DNA from: Methylobacterium mesophilicum
GTDB lineage: Bacteria > Pseudomonadota > Alphaproteobacteria > Rhizobiales > Beijerinckiaceae
Direction of reading: 5' to 3'
Assembly (NCBI RefSeq): GCF_022179445.1
Contig: NZ_BPQU01000009.1
Coordinates: forward strand, 62,001-126,000
Length of the DNA stretch: 64,000 bases
Shown: positions 12,435 to 23,329 of the stretch, in pieces
How the letters are laid out: the number at the start of each line of letters is the position of its first letter
How positions within the stretch are numbered: position 1 is the stretch's first letter
The notes under the pieces: model-generated
Seen by the model: the letters and a program-made list of their open reading frames with translations, nothing else
What the model was told of the DNA's origin: nothing
Databases searched by the model: none
Made by a program: the position numbers and the translations under genes

Positions 12435-13223
12435 CTACTTGCTGCCGCGCTGGGCGAGCACGGCCGGGACGGTGCGCAGCATGATCGCGATGTCCCGGCG
12501 CAGGCTCCAGCGGCTGGCGTAGTCCAGGTCCAGCGCCACGCGCTCGGCGTAGCTGGTGTCGGAGCGGCCCGAGACCTGCCACAGGCCGGTGACGCCGGGC
12601 GGCACGGCAAAGCAGGTCGCGAACGCCCGGCCGTAGCGGGCGACCTCGGCCTGCACGATCGGGCGCGGCCCGACCAGGCTCATCTCGCCGCGCAGGACGT
12701 TCCACAGCTGCGGCAGCTCGTCGAGCGAGGTCTTGCGCAGCACCTGGCCGATGGCGGTGATGCGCGGGTCGTCGGACAGCTTGTGCGTGGCGGCCCACTC
12801 GGCCCGGGCGCGCGGGCTGGCGGCCAGGTGCGCGGCCAGCACGCCCTCGCCGTCCGTGACCATCGAGCGGAACTTCAGGCAGCCGAAGCTGCGTCCGTCC
12901 CGGCCGAGCCGCATGTGCCGGAAGATCGGCGCCTTGCGGTCGCCGGCCCAGACCAGCACGGCGATCAGCAGCATCAGCGGCAGCAGCAGGAACAGCGCGG
13001 TCGCCGCCACCCCGATGTCGAGCCCGCGCTTGGCCGCCCAGTCGAGCCGAAGCCCCCGCGCCACGAACGGCGTCTCCGGCAGCACAGCCTCCGCAACAGC
13101 CTCGGCCGCCTCGCTCACCTGACCGACCGTGAGGTCAACCGTCACGGCACAGCCGCCGACAGGCGCAGCCCGACGAGCCGCGAAATCGGCCGTATCACGT
13201 CGATGTAATACACTGTGCAGCAT
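12435..13223 (-). CDS. undecaprenyl-phosphate sugar-1-phosphate transferase (ExoY/WbaP family)
   Basis: 262 residues from the ATG at 13223, chosen because AGAGG lies 8 bases upstream; a longer frame starts at 13280 without a ribosome site. One N-terminal membrane helix (TALFLLLPLMLLIAVLVW) precedes the bacterial sugar transferase domain with KFRSMV, the catalytic region SLDELPQLWNVLRGEMSLVG followed by PRP, and VTGLWQVSGRSD. The family moves a sugar-phosphate from a UDP-sugar onto undecaprenyl phosphate and starts exopolysaccharide or O-antigen assembly. It lacks the extra N-terminal helices of WbaP, so it is ExoY-like. There are no glycosyltransferases or export genes nearby, so it stands apart from a polysaccharide cluster. 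The region upstream is AT-rich (13240-13380) and probably holds its promoter. Confidence 0.93.
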   Translation of the reverse strand: MLHSVLHRRDTADFAARRAAPVGGCAVTVDLTVGQVSEAAEAVAEAVLPETPFVARGLRLDWAAKRGLDIGVAATALFLLLPLMLLIAVLVWAGDRKAPIFRHMRLGRDGRSFGCLKFRSMVTDGEGVLAAHLAASPRARAEWAATHKLSDDPRITAIGQVLRKTSLDELPQLWNVLRGEMSLVGPRPIVQAEVARYGRAFATCFAVPPGVTGLWQVSGRSDTSYAERVALDLDYASRWSLRRDIAIMLRTVPAVLAQRGSK

Positions 13224-14270
13224 AGTTCCGGCCTCTGGGTAGCGACGGTTGCCTTGGGTATTGGCTGGATGGTTAATCAATCATTACGTCTAAAAGCGGG
13301 TAAATCACGGATGCCGATATGAGACTAGAGGCGATATTTAATTCAAATGCACTTAGTTAACTGGTCTATGGCGGCGTACGTAGTTGGGCGATGCCGTCGA
13401 AGGAAAACAGGTCCCCGCCCGCCTGCCGCAGTGTTCGGCCGCTGAAGCCTACGTAGTTTCGGATCGGAGAGCCCCGTCTGCCCGGATCGATCGTACGCGA
13501 CACAGATACGGATGCGTCGGACGGCAGCACCCACTTCAAGCGAGCCCCATCGGTCGGGCTCTCTACGGGCACGCCGGCAGGAAGACCTGGCCTCCCAACA
13601 CCAGAACCAAGTCATCGATGGCGATCCGTCGATCGCGAGCGGACCCGCGGTGCCGCTCATGTCGGCGACAGCCATAGCCCTGATCGCTTGGGCTACGGGT
13701 GGCGTGAAGCCCGATGCAGGCGAGGTTCGGCACACGGTTCGTCGCGCGCACTGAGACATCCGCCGACGGGATCGAAGATACGCCCTGGTGAACGTCGACG
13801 ATGGTCGGCCGTATGCTGGGCGCGATCATGCTTGCGCCACCGGTGCACAATAGAAAATGCCGCCGGTCTCCCCGATGATCTCCACAACCCAGTCCCATGT
13901 GGAATCGCAACGGGCGGCCCCGGTCCTACGGCACGCTGCAGCCACCCGGTCGGCGACGCCCATCGCCTCGTCGAAGACTTGCGTCTCCAGCACGAAGGGG
14001 GCGCACCGGATCTTTGTGCTCGAGGACTTGATCTGCAATTTAAACACGATGTCTGGCCGCACATAAAAGCAAAGACGATGCAATGACCGCATAGGCGGTT
14101 ATGAACAGGTCCGCAGTGCCCTTACAGACACTGTAACCCGCCAAGCTAACCAATTGAGGCGGGAAAAACGGCAGGACAAAAGAACGGGACGCCGAGACAA
14201 ACGCGGACGCGTCGGCGCCGGATGCGGGCCAGCCCGCGACAGCGTCGCCGGTCCGATCGCCGGGATACCG
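13224..14270. other. long gene-poor stretch, part of it AT-richer than the surroundings
   Basis: About 1 kb between the sugar transferase start and the MFS gene end. The first 150 bases are AT-rich and probably promoter DNA. A minus-strand frame at 13826-14092 (88 codons, ending GETGGIFYCAPVAQA) and another at 13366-13572 (containing GARLKWVLPSDASVSVSRT) have somewhat protein-like composition but no ribosome site and no recognisable domain. They may be remnants of decayed genes. Nothing else is supported. Confidence 0.4.
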
Positions 14271-15587
14271 CTATCGCGAACGGTCCGGCCTCGACGGCGT
14301 ACGAACGGCGCCGCCGACCAGGGCGAGGACAGACCCCAGCGCCGAGACGGGGACGAACACGGTCAGCATCGCCAGTCCGACGCCCTCGGCGCCGAAGATC
14401 CGATCGTTGAGGATACCGACGAGGAATGGACCGAGACCGAAGGCGATCAGCGTGACGCCGGACACGAAAAGCGCGTTGACGCGTCCGCGGAAGGCTCTGG
14501 GTGTCAGGACCTGAAGGCTGGCCAATATGGGTGCGCTGGTCATGCCGAGAAGCGCCACCAGGACGGTCAACGCCGTCAAGGACACATTGAGGTCGGAGGC
14601 GAGCGCGGTCGCGGCGACCGCGGGACCCGTCAGCGCGAGGGCGGCCGCGAGGATGAGAGATCCGGGTCTGCGTCGTCCGCGCGCGCGCCAACGATCGAGC
14701 AACCGCCCGGCCGTGAGATGTCCGGCCGGTGCCGCGACGAGAACCAGCAGGCCGATCCGTATGCCGCTCTCGGCGGGCGTGAGATGATGGACCCGCACGT
14801 AGAAGGTCGGGATCCAGGCCGTCAGCGTCTGTCCGATCAGGACGGCTGCGACGGCGGTCCCGAAGAGCGGCAGATACTGCGCGCGCCGCCGACACAGCCA
14901 CGCCCGGAGCCGCGTCTCGCGCGTTGGCGGCGCGGGTGACGGTTCAACGATGCGGAGGGCGCCGACGAGCAGCAGGACGTTGGGGAGGCAGGCCAGGATG
15001 AACAGGGCGCGCCATGGCGGCAGGGCGGCCTCCATCCCGGGAAGCCGGAAGCCGCCGATCCCCGTCATCCAAGCCAGCACCGTTCCGCCCAGCAGGAGGG
15101 CGGAACTGCGCCCGACGCTTCCACCGGCCGTAAACCACGAGATGCCCCGTCCGAGCCGATGCCTCGGCAAACGATCGGACAAGAGCGAGAGCGCGACGGG
15201 CGTGATCGCCGCCTGCCCGAGGCCGAGGAGCGCGCGGGCACCCAGGAGCAGCACGAAGGTGTCTGACAGGCCGCACGCGAAGGTCGCCGCGCCCCACACG
15301 ACGATGCTGGCGACCAGCAGCGCACGCCGATGGCCGCGATCCGCCAGGACACCCATGCCGGGCATGGCGAGCGCATTCACCAGCGCGAACGCCGACCCTT
15401 GAACCAGCCCGAGTTGCGCATCGCTGAGGCCGAGATCCACCTTTAGGGGCTGCGCCACGAGGGTGATCAGAAAGCGATCGCCGAAGGCGACCAGCTGGAC
15501 CGCCGCGAGCAGCAGGACCAGAGGCAGCCCATCCCGGTCGCGCCAGGCGCGACCGGGCCGAGTGCCCCCGCCCTCGGCGCCCCGCAT
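14271..15587 (-). CDS. MFS transporter
   Basis: A 438-residue major facilitator with twelve predicted helices. The loop 2-3 signature is visible as GMGVLADRGHRRALLV, and the second-half copy as GRLLDRWRARGRRR. The start used is the ATG overlapping the stop of the upstream AraC gene as TGATG; a TTG three bases earlier is possible. That overlap means translational coupling with the regulator. The pair is divergent from a TonB-dependent receptor gene, so a role in moving the same ligand (siderophore or other chelate) across the inner membrane, in or out, is a reasonable inference. Nothing in the sequence identifies the substrate. Confidence 0.9.
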   Translation of the reverse strand: MRGAEGGGTRPGRAWRDRDGLPLVLLLAAVQLVAFGDRFLITLVAQPLKVDLGLSDAQLGLVQGSAFALVNALAMPGMGVLADRGHRRALLVASIVVWGAATFACGLSDTFVLLLGARALLGLGQAAITPVALSLLSDRLPRHRLGRGISWFTAGGSVGRSSALLLGGTVLAWMTGIGGFRLPGMEAALPPWRALFILACLPNVLLLVGALRIVEPSPAPPTRETRLRAWLCRRRAQYLPLFGTAVAAVLIGQTLTAWIPTFYVRVHHLTPAESGIRIGLLVLVAAPAGHLTAGRLLDRWRARGRRRPGSLILAAALALTGPAVAATALASDLNVSLTALTVLVALLGMTSAPILASLQVLTPRAFRGRVNALFVSGVTLIAFGLGPFLVGILNDRIFGAEGVGLAMLTVFVPVSALGSVLALVGGAVRTPSRPDRSR

Positions 15588-16597
15588 CAATACAACTCGG
15601 CAACCCAGCGCGCGAGGACCGGGTCGGGGGCAACCCCGTCCCTGGCTCCGGTCGAGCGGGCCTGCCGGATCTCCGTGCGGAACCGGCCCGGCGGCGCCCC
15701 GTAGGCGCCCGCGAAGACGCGGCTGAAATGGCTTTCGTTGGCGAACCCGTGCTCATGCGCCAGGCTAGCCAGGGGGCGATCCTCGCCGGGCCGCAGCAAG
15801 GCCTTCCGCACCGCCTCCAGCCGGCGCTGCTGGATGTAGCGCGCGATGCCGCCGTCCACGCCGAAAACCTTGTAGAGGGCCGAGCGCGACATCCCGATCC
15901 CGGATGCGACGGCCTGTACGTCGAGCCCCGCGTCCATCAGGTGTGCCGCGATGAACGCTTCGGCCCGCGCTCGACGCACGGGGTCGGCCGCCTCGTGCGA
16001 CAGCGCCCGATCCGTGATCGGCAGGTTGGCGAGGCCGAGGCCCAGGAGCTCCGTCACGGCGCGCGCCGCGTGGCCGGTGCCGTCCGGCGGCAACGTCGCC
16101 ACCCGCCGGACGAACGAGGACAGAAAGTCGGAGAGCAATCCGGCCGCCGCCGCCGGGAGGATCGCCCCGTGGATGTGATCGATGGTCCCGAGCACGCTGC
16201 GCACGTGCTCACGCGCCAACTGCACGGAGATGAGCCGGGCGCGCTCCATCTGCGACCGGTGCGGCCGCGAGGTGTCGACGATCATGATCTCCCCGGGACT
16301 GAGCCGCCGCTCGTCCTCGATCGGACCCGACACCAGCTCACCGGAGAGGAGGAGGTGCAGAACGAAATGGTCGAAGCCGTCGCGTCGAACGCGCGCGGCG
16401 TCCCGGCTGTGCCGAAGGCCGCTGATCCGACGATCGAACACGACCATCCTGGGCTCCCGCACGATCCGGACGGTGGCGTGGAAACAGCCGTCGGTGCGCG
16501 TGACGTCGGTGCCCGAGCTGTAGAGTCGCCGATACGCATCGAAGCTGCCGCAATCTGCGGCGGCGCGCGCGTCAAAGGTCAGCGCTTCGACAGGCAT
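15587..16597 (-). CDS. AraC-family transcriptional regulator
   Basis: 336 residues from the ATG at 16597. The frame extends upstream to 17179, but that part has no protein-like composition, and GGGAG lies 12 bases before the chosen ATG. The N-terminal two thirds match the AraC-binding-2 ligand fold (LSPGEIMIVDTSRPHRSQME). The C-terminal two helix-turn-helix segments are DVQAVASGIGMSRSALYKVF and LASLAHEHGFANESHFSRVF. It overlaps the MFS gene by one base and is divergent from the TonB-dependent receptor. A local activator of both directions is the simplest reading. Confidence 0.9.
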   Translation of the reverse strand: MPVEALTFDARAAADCGSFDAYRRLYSSGTDVTRTDGCFHATVRIVREPRMVVFDRRISGLRHSRDAARVRRDGFDHFVLHLLLSGELVSGPIEDERRLSPGEIMIVDTSRPHRSQMERARLISVQLAREHVRSVLGTIDHIHGAILPAAAAGLLSDFLSSFVRRVATLPPDGTGHAARAVTELLGLGLANLPITDRALSHEAADPVRRARAEAFIAAHLMDAGLDVQAVASGIGMSRSALYKVFGVDGGIARYIQQRRLEAVRKALLRPGEDRPLASLAHEHGFANESHFSRVFAGAYGAPPGRFRTEIRQARSTGARDGVAPDPVLARWVAELY

Positions 16598-17236
16598 GAA
16601 TCGGCATATCTCCCGGACGGTCGAGGGAAGGATCTTCGTCGGATCACGACTGCGCGCGCGGCCAAGCACGCGTTTGCAGCGGCCCCATCGATCCCCGCTC
16701 AGGTGCGGCGACCGCACTGCGATACGAGCGACGGTTCGAATGGTTCCCGGGATGCCAACCGGCTTAAACCGACGCAAGGGTATCGGCGGCGTCCTCGCGC
16801 AACCTTGATTCAGGGCCTCCCGAACGGCCGACCTGCCATATCCGGCCGTAACAGGCCTTGAGCCACCCACGGTCACAATCCGGTGACCTCGCAGCAGCGG
16901 GGCGCGAGCGATTGGCGAGCCGCGGTCCGTCCCCTGTCCGGGTAGCGAGCGTCGACCGCACTGCAGCGGGATCCGCGCCGACAACCGCGAGCCGGCTGCG
17001 CCAGCGCGGAACGCTGCTCGCAACGACCGTACGATCCGGAACGTCACTGCTCGACGGGAACGTCGATATAGGGCCGATCTCAATCTCTGACCGTAGTGCG
17101 TACCACTTTCGCATGTTACGCGCGTGTCATCGATTGCGTCTCGACGCACGCGCAGCGCCTTTCGCCATCCGGCATTCATCCGAAACGTCGGGTAGGCTCA
17201 CACGACCATGTGCGTGACCGACGGCCCTCCGGAGCC
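16598..17236. other. divergent promoter region between the AraC gene and the TonB receptor gene
   Basis: 640 bases that should carry promoters for both directions. I see no convincing Fur box, terminator or small gene. Direct repeats suitable for AraC binding were not obvious by eye. Confidence 0.4.
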
Positions 17237-19540
17237 ATGATCCGCCACCGTGCCGCTTGCGGCGTCATCGCACTTCTCGCGGCCTCCCCGCTGTGCACCG
17301 GCGCTGGCGCTGCTCCGGCAACACGCCCCCTTGTCCTGGAGGAGTTGTCCGTCGTGGGCGACGCGCACCCGCCCACTGGACAGCCCGCAGCCAGCCCCCT
17401 GATGGACGACCGAGACCGGCCAATCCGAGAACCGGCGGGAGCGCCGACGACCCGGCTGGGCGCGATTGCGAATCGGCCCGCGGCCGACATCGGCCAGGTC
17501 CTGATCGACAGTCCCGGCGTCACGATCCGTCAGGGGACGGGTGGCCGCGATGTGATCGTGTCGATCCGCGGCAGCAATGCCCGGTCGACAGGCACGAACA
17601 GGAACATCGTCGTCGTGGAAGACGGCTTCTCCCTGACACAACCGGACGGTGTTTCCCGCTTCGATCTGACCGACCCGCACGCCTACAGCCGCATCGACGT
17701 GTTCCGCGGACCGCAATCGGCGTTGTTCGGCAATTACGCCACGGGGGGCGCCATCGCGTTCCAGACCCGGACCGGCCGCAAGATCGACGGCTACGAGATC
17801 GGCACCGACGCCGGCAGCTTCGGATACCTCAACACCTATTTCACCGTGGGCGGCGCCAGCGGGCCGTTTGAGATCAGCCTGTTCGCCAGCGATGTCCGCG
17901 CCAACGGCTATCAGGATCATTCGAGCTACGACACGCAGACGATCAACCTCTTGGCGAACTATACCCCGACCCCGGACAATCGCTTTACTTTGAAGGTCAT
18001 CGACAACACGCTCGACGCGAACCTCGCGGCCCGCTCCTCCCTGGCGCAGTACCGGATCAACCCCTACCAGCGCGGCTGCGCGGCCGCCGCGACCGCTGCG
18101 CCGGGCTGCACGACGGTCGCGTATTTCGTCAACGGCGCCTTCGGACCGACGGCGGCGGTCACGGCGAGCGAGGCGGCCCTGTTGCGCGCCGACCAGCGTT
18201 CGGTGGTGGCCGCGCGCTGGGAGCACGACCTCGACGCGTCCACGACCATGCGCACGCAGCTCGGTTTCGATGAGCGAGCCTTCAACCAGCCGTTCACGAC
18301 GGCGGCACCGCGCGGATCGTACCCCGCCTGGAATGTCCTCACCGACCTGAGGCGACAGGATACGCTGTTCGGGCTCCCGGCGGTCGGCTACGCGGCGCTT
18401 ACCTACAACACGATCGACGGCCACGCCGCCATCTTCAACAGGGTGCCGTACGGCGGCCCGCGCCTGGGGGCCCTCATCGGCGATCAGCGCACCGTGCAGG
18501 ACAATCTCGGCGGGCGGGCTCGGATCGAGCTGACGCTCGGAGAGCACTGGACGGCCGTGGCGGGTTTCGGTGTCGAGCGTACGGCCATCACCGGGCGGAA
18601 CGACACGTTCTCGACCAGCGCCGCCGGCACGGTCGGCACGGTCGTGCGCGTGGATCGCAGCTTCCTGAACGTCGCGCCGGAGCTGGCGCTGGTCTTCAGC
18701 CCCGCTCGCGAATGGCAGGTTCGCGGCCGGGCGGCCGTCGGCTACGGGACGCCTGCGGCGACCAACCTGTTCATCACACCAGCGGGGCAACCGGGCGACA
18801 ACGTGCAGCTTCAAGCCCAGAGGAACCTGGGGTTTGACCTCGCGGTGAACTGGTCGCCCGCACCGGACTTGCAGCTGTCCGTGACGGGCTTCTACGAACT
18901 GTTCCGCAACGAACTGCTCTCGCAGTCACCCGGGGCGGGCCTGTTGCCGTATGTCTTCAATGCTCCAGCCTCGGAACACCGGGGTATCGAGATCGGTGGC
19001 CGCTGGATTTCACGGGACGGCTGGCGGGCTACATTGGCCTACACCCACGACGACCAAGTCTACACGAACTTCGTGGAGCGACTCAGCGCCGGAACACGGG
19101 CCGCCCGCTTCGACCGTGCGGGCAACCACATCCCCGGCGTGCCCACGGACGCAGCCTTGATCCGGCTCGGCTACGAGCAGACGGATGGGCCGTGGGCGGG
19201 CGTGGGCCTGTTCGTCGAGGCGGTCTCCCAGAGCAGCTTCTTCATCGACAACGCGAACCTGCTGAAAGCGGCCGGTTTTGCCGTCGTCAACCTCAACCTG
19301 CACTATGACCGGGCCTTGACGAGCGCCGCGGACACAGGCTTCGCCCGGCGGCTGAGCCTCTACCTCGAGCTGCGCAACCTGCTCGATCGGGTCTACACCA
19401 ACTCGGCACAGAACCTCGCCGATACCATCAACGCCAACACCGGCGTTCAGAACGGAGCGGGCATCCTCGCCCAGACGACAGGCTCGATCTTCGCCGGCGC
19501 CCCACGCACGCTGATCGGCGGTATGAAGCTCGCGTTTTGA
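17237..19540 (+). CDS. TonB-dependent outer-membrane receptor
   Basis: 767 residues from ATG 17237; the frame upstream to 17096 is not protein-like. The signal peptide is MIRHRAACGVIALLAASP followed by a small-residue cleavage region. A TonB-box-like segment (LEELSVVGD) lies at the mature N-terminus, then the plug (DIGQVLIDSPGVTIRQ, IDVFRGPQSALFGNYATGGA), then a 22-strand barrel ending in the aromatic terminus GGMKLAF. These receptors import ferric siderophores, cobalamin or other large ligands using TonB energy. Its divergent partners, an AraC regulator and an MFS carrier, suggest a siderophore-type system, but there are no biosynthesis, ExbBD or ABC genes nearby. The ribosome site is weak (GGAG only two bases before the ATG). 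Confidence 0.93.
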   Translation: MIRHRAACGVIALLAASPLCTGAGAAPATRPLVLEELSVVGDAHPPTGQPAASPLMDDRDRPIREPAGAPTTRLGAIANRPAADIGQVLIDSPGVTIRQGTGGRDVIVSIRGSNARSTGTNRNIVVVEDGFSLTQPDGVSRFDLTDPHAYSRIDVFRGPQSALFGNYATGGAIAFQTRTGRKIDGYEIGTDAGSFGYLNTYFTVGGASGPFEISLFASDVRANGYQDHSSYDTQTINLLANYTPTPDNRFTLKVIDNTLDANLAARSSLAQYRINPYQRGCAAAATAAPGCTTVAYFVNGAFGPTAAVTASEAALLRADQRSVVAARWEHDLDASTTMRTQLGFDERAFNQPFTTAAPRGSYPAWNVLTDLRRQDTLFGLPAVGYAALTYNTIDGHAAIFNRVPYGGPRLGALIGDQRTVQDNLGGRARIELTLGEHWTAVAGFGVERTAITGRNDTFSTSAAGTVGTVVRVDRSFLNVAPELALVFSPAREWQVRGRAAVGYGTPAATNLFITPAGQPGDNVQLQAQRNLGFDLAVNWSPAPDLQLSVTGFYELFRNELLSQSPGAGLLPYVFNAPASEHRGIEIGGRWISRDGWRATLAYTHDDQVYTNFVERLSAGTRAARFDRAGNHIPGVPTDAALIRLGYEQTDGPWAGVGLFVEAVSQSSFFIDNANLLKAAGFAVVNLNLHYDRALTSAADTGFARRLSLYLELRNLLDRVYTNSAQNLADTINANTGVQNGAGILAQTTGSIFAGAPRTLIGGMKLAF

Positions 19541-19714
19541 AGACTCGGCGGATCGAGAACTTGTTCGCTCCGGCTGGTCTGGGAGCGGGGCAAGACATGC
19601 GTCCCTGACCGTTTCGGACAACGGTCCTCCCGAGTGAACCTGGACGGCGCGGTCGGCCCGGGCGGGTTCGATAACAGCCGGAGAGTCAACGGCCGGCTGA
19701 GAATCACAGGACTT

Positions 19715-19789
<75 letters not shown>

Positions 19790-19919
19790 CCGTGGGCCGG
19801 GGCTGTCTAGACGGGCAGCCCCGGCCTGGCAAGCGGTCGTTCGGGCGCGGACGGCGGGGTTCGAGCCTGCGGCGCGCGGGGATGGACGGCTCGCGCCTGG
19901 CCCCGCGGCCCTGGGGCTT

Positions 19920-21497
19920 TCAGCGGCGCTCGAGGGTGCCGTCGAGCCGGCGCGGGAGGTTGAGCGGGTTGGCCTCCTGGAGCGCTGCAGGCAGCAGGGC
20001 GTCGGGGAGGTCCTGGTAGCTCACGGGCCGGAGGAACCGGTCGATCGCGAGGCTCCCCACCGAGGTCGTGCGCCCGTCCGAGGTCGCCGGATACGGGCCG
20101 CCATGGACCATGGCGTGGGCCACCTCGACCCCGGTGCCGAAACCGTCGATCAGGATGCGCCCGACCCGACGCTCCAGCAGCGGGAGCAGCCCGCGCACGG
20201 CCGCATGATCCTCTTGGGCGATGTGCAGGGACGCCGTGAGCTGTCCCTCGAGTCGCTCCAGCACCGCCCGCATCGCGGCGAGGTCGGGGCAGCGCACCAC
20301 CAGGGCCGCCGCGCCGAACATCTCCTCCTGCAACGCCGGCTCGGCCAGGAAAGCGTCCGAATCGGTGGCGAACAGGGCTGCCCGGCCCTGGGTGGCCGTG
20401 CCCTCCGGCCCTTCGGCGAGCTGCGTCACGGCGGCGTGCCGGCTCAGCCGCGCGACGCCCTCGCAATAGGCCCGGTGGATGCCAGGGGTCAGCATGGTCG
20501 CGGCCGGGCTCTCCCGCAGGGCGGCCGTGGCCGAGGCCAGGAAGGCGTCGAGGCCGGGGCCGGGCACCGCCAGGATCAGGCCCGGATTGGTGCAGAACTG
20601 CCCGGCTCCGAGGGTCAGCGAGGCCGCGAAGGCTCGCCCGATCGCCTCGCCCCGCGCCGCCAGGGCGCCCGGGAACAGCAGGACCGGGTTGATGCTGCTC
20701 ATCTCGGCATAGACCGGGATCGGGCGGGGACGCTTGGCCGCGATCTCCATCAGGGCGGTGCCGCCCCGGCGCGATCCGGTGAAGCCGACCGCGGCGATCC
20801 GGGGATCGGCCACCAGCCCCTGCCCGATCGACTGGCCGGCATCGAACAGCAGCGAGAAGACGCCCTCCGGCAGGCCGCTCGCGGCGACCGCCTTCTGGAT
20901 CGCCCGGCCGACCAATTCCGAAGTGCCGGGATGGGCCGGGTGCGCCTTGACGATCACCGGGCAGCCGGCCGCCAGCGCCGAGGCGGTGTCGCCGCCGGCC
21001 ACCGAGAAGGCGAGCGGGAAGTTGCTCGCGCCGAACACCGCCACCGGTCCCACGGCGAGCATCCGCAGGCGCAGGTCCGGCCGCGGCAGCGGCTTGCGGT
21101 CCGGCAGCGCCGGATCGATCCGGATCTGGAAGGCGCTGCCCTCGCGCAAGACGCCGGCGAACAGGCGCAGCTGACCCACGGTGCGGCCACGCTCGCCCTC
21201 GATCCGCGGCCGGGGCAGGCCGGTCTCCTCCATGCAGCGGGTGACGAGGTCGTCGCCGATGTCGAGGATGTTGGCCGCGATCGCCTCCAGGAAGGCCGCC
21301 CGGGCCTCCGGCGCGGTCTCGCGGTAGGTGTCGAAGGCCGAATCCGCCAGGGCGCAGGCCCGGTCCAGATCGTCGAGGCTCGCGCCCGGGAACTCGGGTT
21401 CCAGGGTGTTGCCGGTGGCCGCCTCCACGGCCCGGAACGCGGCCTGCGTGCCTCGCCGGGCCTGAGCGCCGATCAGGTTCTCGCCACGCACGGTCAT
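19920..21497 (-). CDS. NADP-type aldehyde dehydrogenase (alpha-ketoglutaric semialdehyde dehydrogenase family)
   Basis: 525 residues from ATG 21497 with AGGAG 6 bases upstream. It has the aldehyde dehydrogenase catalytic Cys in [10 protein letters not shown] and the general-base Glu in [11 protein letters not shown]. The nucleotide site includes [17 protein letters not shown] and the turn [10 protein letters not shown]. The long form with [11 protein letters not shown] is typical of 2,5-dioxovalerate (alpha-ketoglutaric semialdehyde) dehydrogenases, the last step of non-phosphorylative pentose and aldarate oxidation to 2-oxoglutarate. It follows the ThDP enzyme by 61 bases on the same strand. 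With the dehydratase and lactonase of the divergent operon it points to sugar-acid oxidation; the exact aldehyde is inferred. Confidence 0.88.
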   Translation of the reverse strand: MTVRGENLIGAQARRGTQAAFRAVEAATGNTLEPEFPGASLDDLDRACALADSAFDTYRETAPEARAAFLEAIAANILDIGDDLVTRCMEETGLPRPRIEGERGRTVGQLRLFAGVLREGSAFQIRIDPALPDRKPLPRPDLRLRMLAVGPVAVFGASNFPLAFSVAGGDTASALAAGCPVIVKAHPAHPGTSELVGRAIQKAVAASGLPEGVFSLLFDAGQSIGQGLVADPRIAAVGFTGSRRGGTALMEIAAKRPRPIPVYAEMSSINPVLLFPGALAARGEAIGRAFAASLTLGAGQFCTNPGLILAVPGPGLDAFLASATAALRESPAATMLTPGIHRAYCEGVARLSRHAAVTQLAEGPEGTATQGRAALFATDSDAFLAEPALQEEMFGAAALVVRCPDLAAMRAVLERLEGQLTASLHIAQEDHAAVRGLLPLLERRVGRILIDGFGTGVEVAHAMVHGGPYPATSDGRTTSVGSLAIDRFLRPVSYQDLPDALLPAALQEANPLNLPRRLDGTLERR

Positions 21498-21558
21498 AAT
21501 CGACTCCTGTTCGAAACGGGTGCGGATGCTCCGCACCGGGTCGGTGAAACGGGGCCTC

Positions 21559-23229
21559 TCAGCCCTCGCGTGCCGCCAGGGCCTTCGCGCGGATCGCCGC
21601 GAGGGTCATGGTCGGTGTCAGCGCCTCCGGGTCGACGAGGCAGTGGATCATCGCCGGCAGGCCGGCGGCGAGGCTGCGCTCGAAGGCGGGGGCGAACTCC
21701 TCGGTGCGCTCGACGCGCTCGCCATGGCCGCCGCAGGAGCGGGCCAGGGCGGCGAAATCCGGATTGCGCAGCTCGGTCGCGGAGACCCGCCCGGGATACT
21801 CGCGCTCCTGGTGCATCCGGATCGTGCCGTACATGCCGTTGTCGAGGACCACGATCACGATGGCGATGCCGTACTGCACGGCGGTGGCGAATTCCTGCAC
21901 GGTCATCATCACGTCGCCGTCGCCCGCGAGCGCCACGACGATCCGATCCGGTAGGCTGCGCTTGGCCATCACGGCCGCCGGCAGCCCGTAGCCCATCGAC
22001 CCCGATGTCGGGGCAAGTTGCGTCCCGAAGGCTCGGAACCTGTAGTAGCGATGGATCCAGGTGGCGAAGTTGCCGGCGCCGTTGCAGATCACCGCATCGC
22101 GCGGCAGCCGCTCCCGCAGCCAGGTGATCGCCTGGCCGTACTGGAACGCCCCGGGCTTGGGGGCCGGAGTTTCGGACCAGGCGCGGTAGGATGCGTGGGC
22201 CTCGGCGGCGCGCCCCGCCGCCGGCGCGTCGTAGCCCGGCAGGGCGGCGCAGAACGCCCCCGGGCTCGCCTGGATCGCCAGCGCCGGCTGATAGACCCGG
22301 CCGAGTTCCTCCGGATCGGGATGGATGTGGACCAGCGGCAGGCCGGGATCGGGGATGCCGAGCAGGCCGTAGGATTGCGCCGGCATTTCGGAGAGGCGGC
22401 CGCCGACCATGAGCAGCAGATCGGAGCCCTTGATCCGGGCCAGAAGATCCGGGTTCGGCCCGATCCCGAGTTCGCCCGCAAAATTCGGGTGGTCGGCATC
22501 GAACAGGTTGGCCCGCCGGAACGAGACCGCCACCGGCACGTCGTGGCGCTCGGCCCAAGCCGCCAGGGCGGCGCGGGCGGATTCCGTCCAGCGCGCGCCG
22601 CCGAGCAGGACGACCGGCCGCCGCGCCGCGGCCAGCATCGTGCGCAGCCGCTCCACATCCTCCGGCGACGGGGCGGGCTCGGCCGGGACCACACGCGGCG
22701 CGTCGGCGACCGCCGCGACATCGTCGAGCATGTCCTCCGGCAGGGCGATCACCACCGGCCCGGGGCGGCCCTGCAGCGCGACCCGGAAGGCCCGCGCGAG
22801 GATCTCCGGGATGCGGGCCGCGTCGTCGATCTCCACCGCCCACTTGGCCAGGCCGCCGAACATCTGACGGTAATCAACCTCCTGGAACGCCTCCCGGCCC
22901 CGCATCGCCCGGCCGATCTGCCCGACGAACAGGATCATCGGCGTCGAATCCTGGCGCGCGATGTGGACGCCCGCCGAGGCGTTGGTGGCGCCGGGCCCGC
23001 GGGTGACGAAGCAGATGCCCGGCCGGCCGGTGAGCTTGCCGGCGGCCTCCGCCATGATCGCGGCGCCGCCCTCCTGCCGGCACACAAGCACGTCGATGCC
23101 GCTGTCGCGCAGGGCGTCGAGCACCGCGAGGTAGCTCTCGCCGGGGACGCAGGTCACCCGCTCGACGCCCTGGACGAGCAACTGATCGACGAGCACCTGC
23201 GCACCGGTGCGTGTGGGCAATCCGCTCAA
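21559..23229 (-). CDS. thiamine diphosphate-dependent enzyme (acetolactate synthase-like)
   Basis: 556 residues with the three domains of the AHAS/POX family: Pyr domain with catalytic Glu in [15 protein letters not shown], a central domain, and a PP domain with the ThDP motif [12 protein letters not shown] ending VLDNGMYGT. There is no small regulatory subunit beside it and the gene sits in a sugar-acid locus, so it is probably a catabolic decarboxylase or ligase acting on a 2-oxo acid and not the biosynthetic AHAS. The specific reaction cannot be read from sequence. Upstream, at 23330-23341, is a palindrome also found in front of the divergent operon, suggesting control by the adjacent GntR regulator. 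Confidence 0.85.
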   Translation of the reverse strand: MSGLPTRTGAQVLVDQLLVQGVERVTCVPGESYLAVLDALRDSGIDVLVCRQEGGAAIMAEAAGKLTGRPGICFVTRGPGATNASAGVHIARQDSTPMILFVGQIGRAMRGREAFQEVDYRQMFGGLAKWAVEIDDAARIPEILARAFRVALQGRPGPVVIALPEDMLDDVAAVADAPRVVPAEPAPSPEDVERLRTMLAAARRPVVLLGGARWTESARAALAAWAERHDVPVAVSFRRANLFDADHPNFAGELGIGPNPDLLARIKGSDLLLMVGGRLSEMPAQSYGLLGIPDPGLPLVHIHPDPEELGRVYQPALAIQASPGAFCAALPGYDAPAAGRAAEAHASYRAWSETPAPKPGAFQYGQAITWLRERLPRDAVICNGAGNFATWIHRYYRFRAFGTQLAPTSGSMGYGLPAAVMAKRSLPDRIVVALAGDGDVMMTVQEFATAVQYGIAIVIVVLDNGMYGTIRMHQEREYPGRVSATELRNPDFAALARSCGGHGERVERTEEFAPAFERSLAAGLPAMIHCLVDPEALTPTMTLAAIRAKALAAREG

Positions 23230-23329
23230 GCCGTTTCTCCCTGGCGATGATGCCGCCCGGAGGAGGTCTCCAGGGGCGGCCGGCCTGTCGCGGCCCTGAG
23301 CCTTACCGATGCCGTGTCCTGGGATGCGA

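Noticed and set aside
13826..14092. 88-codon minus-strand frame in the gene-poor stretch
   Set aside because: No Shine-Dalgarno and no recognisable domain; kept only as a possible remnant in the region note.
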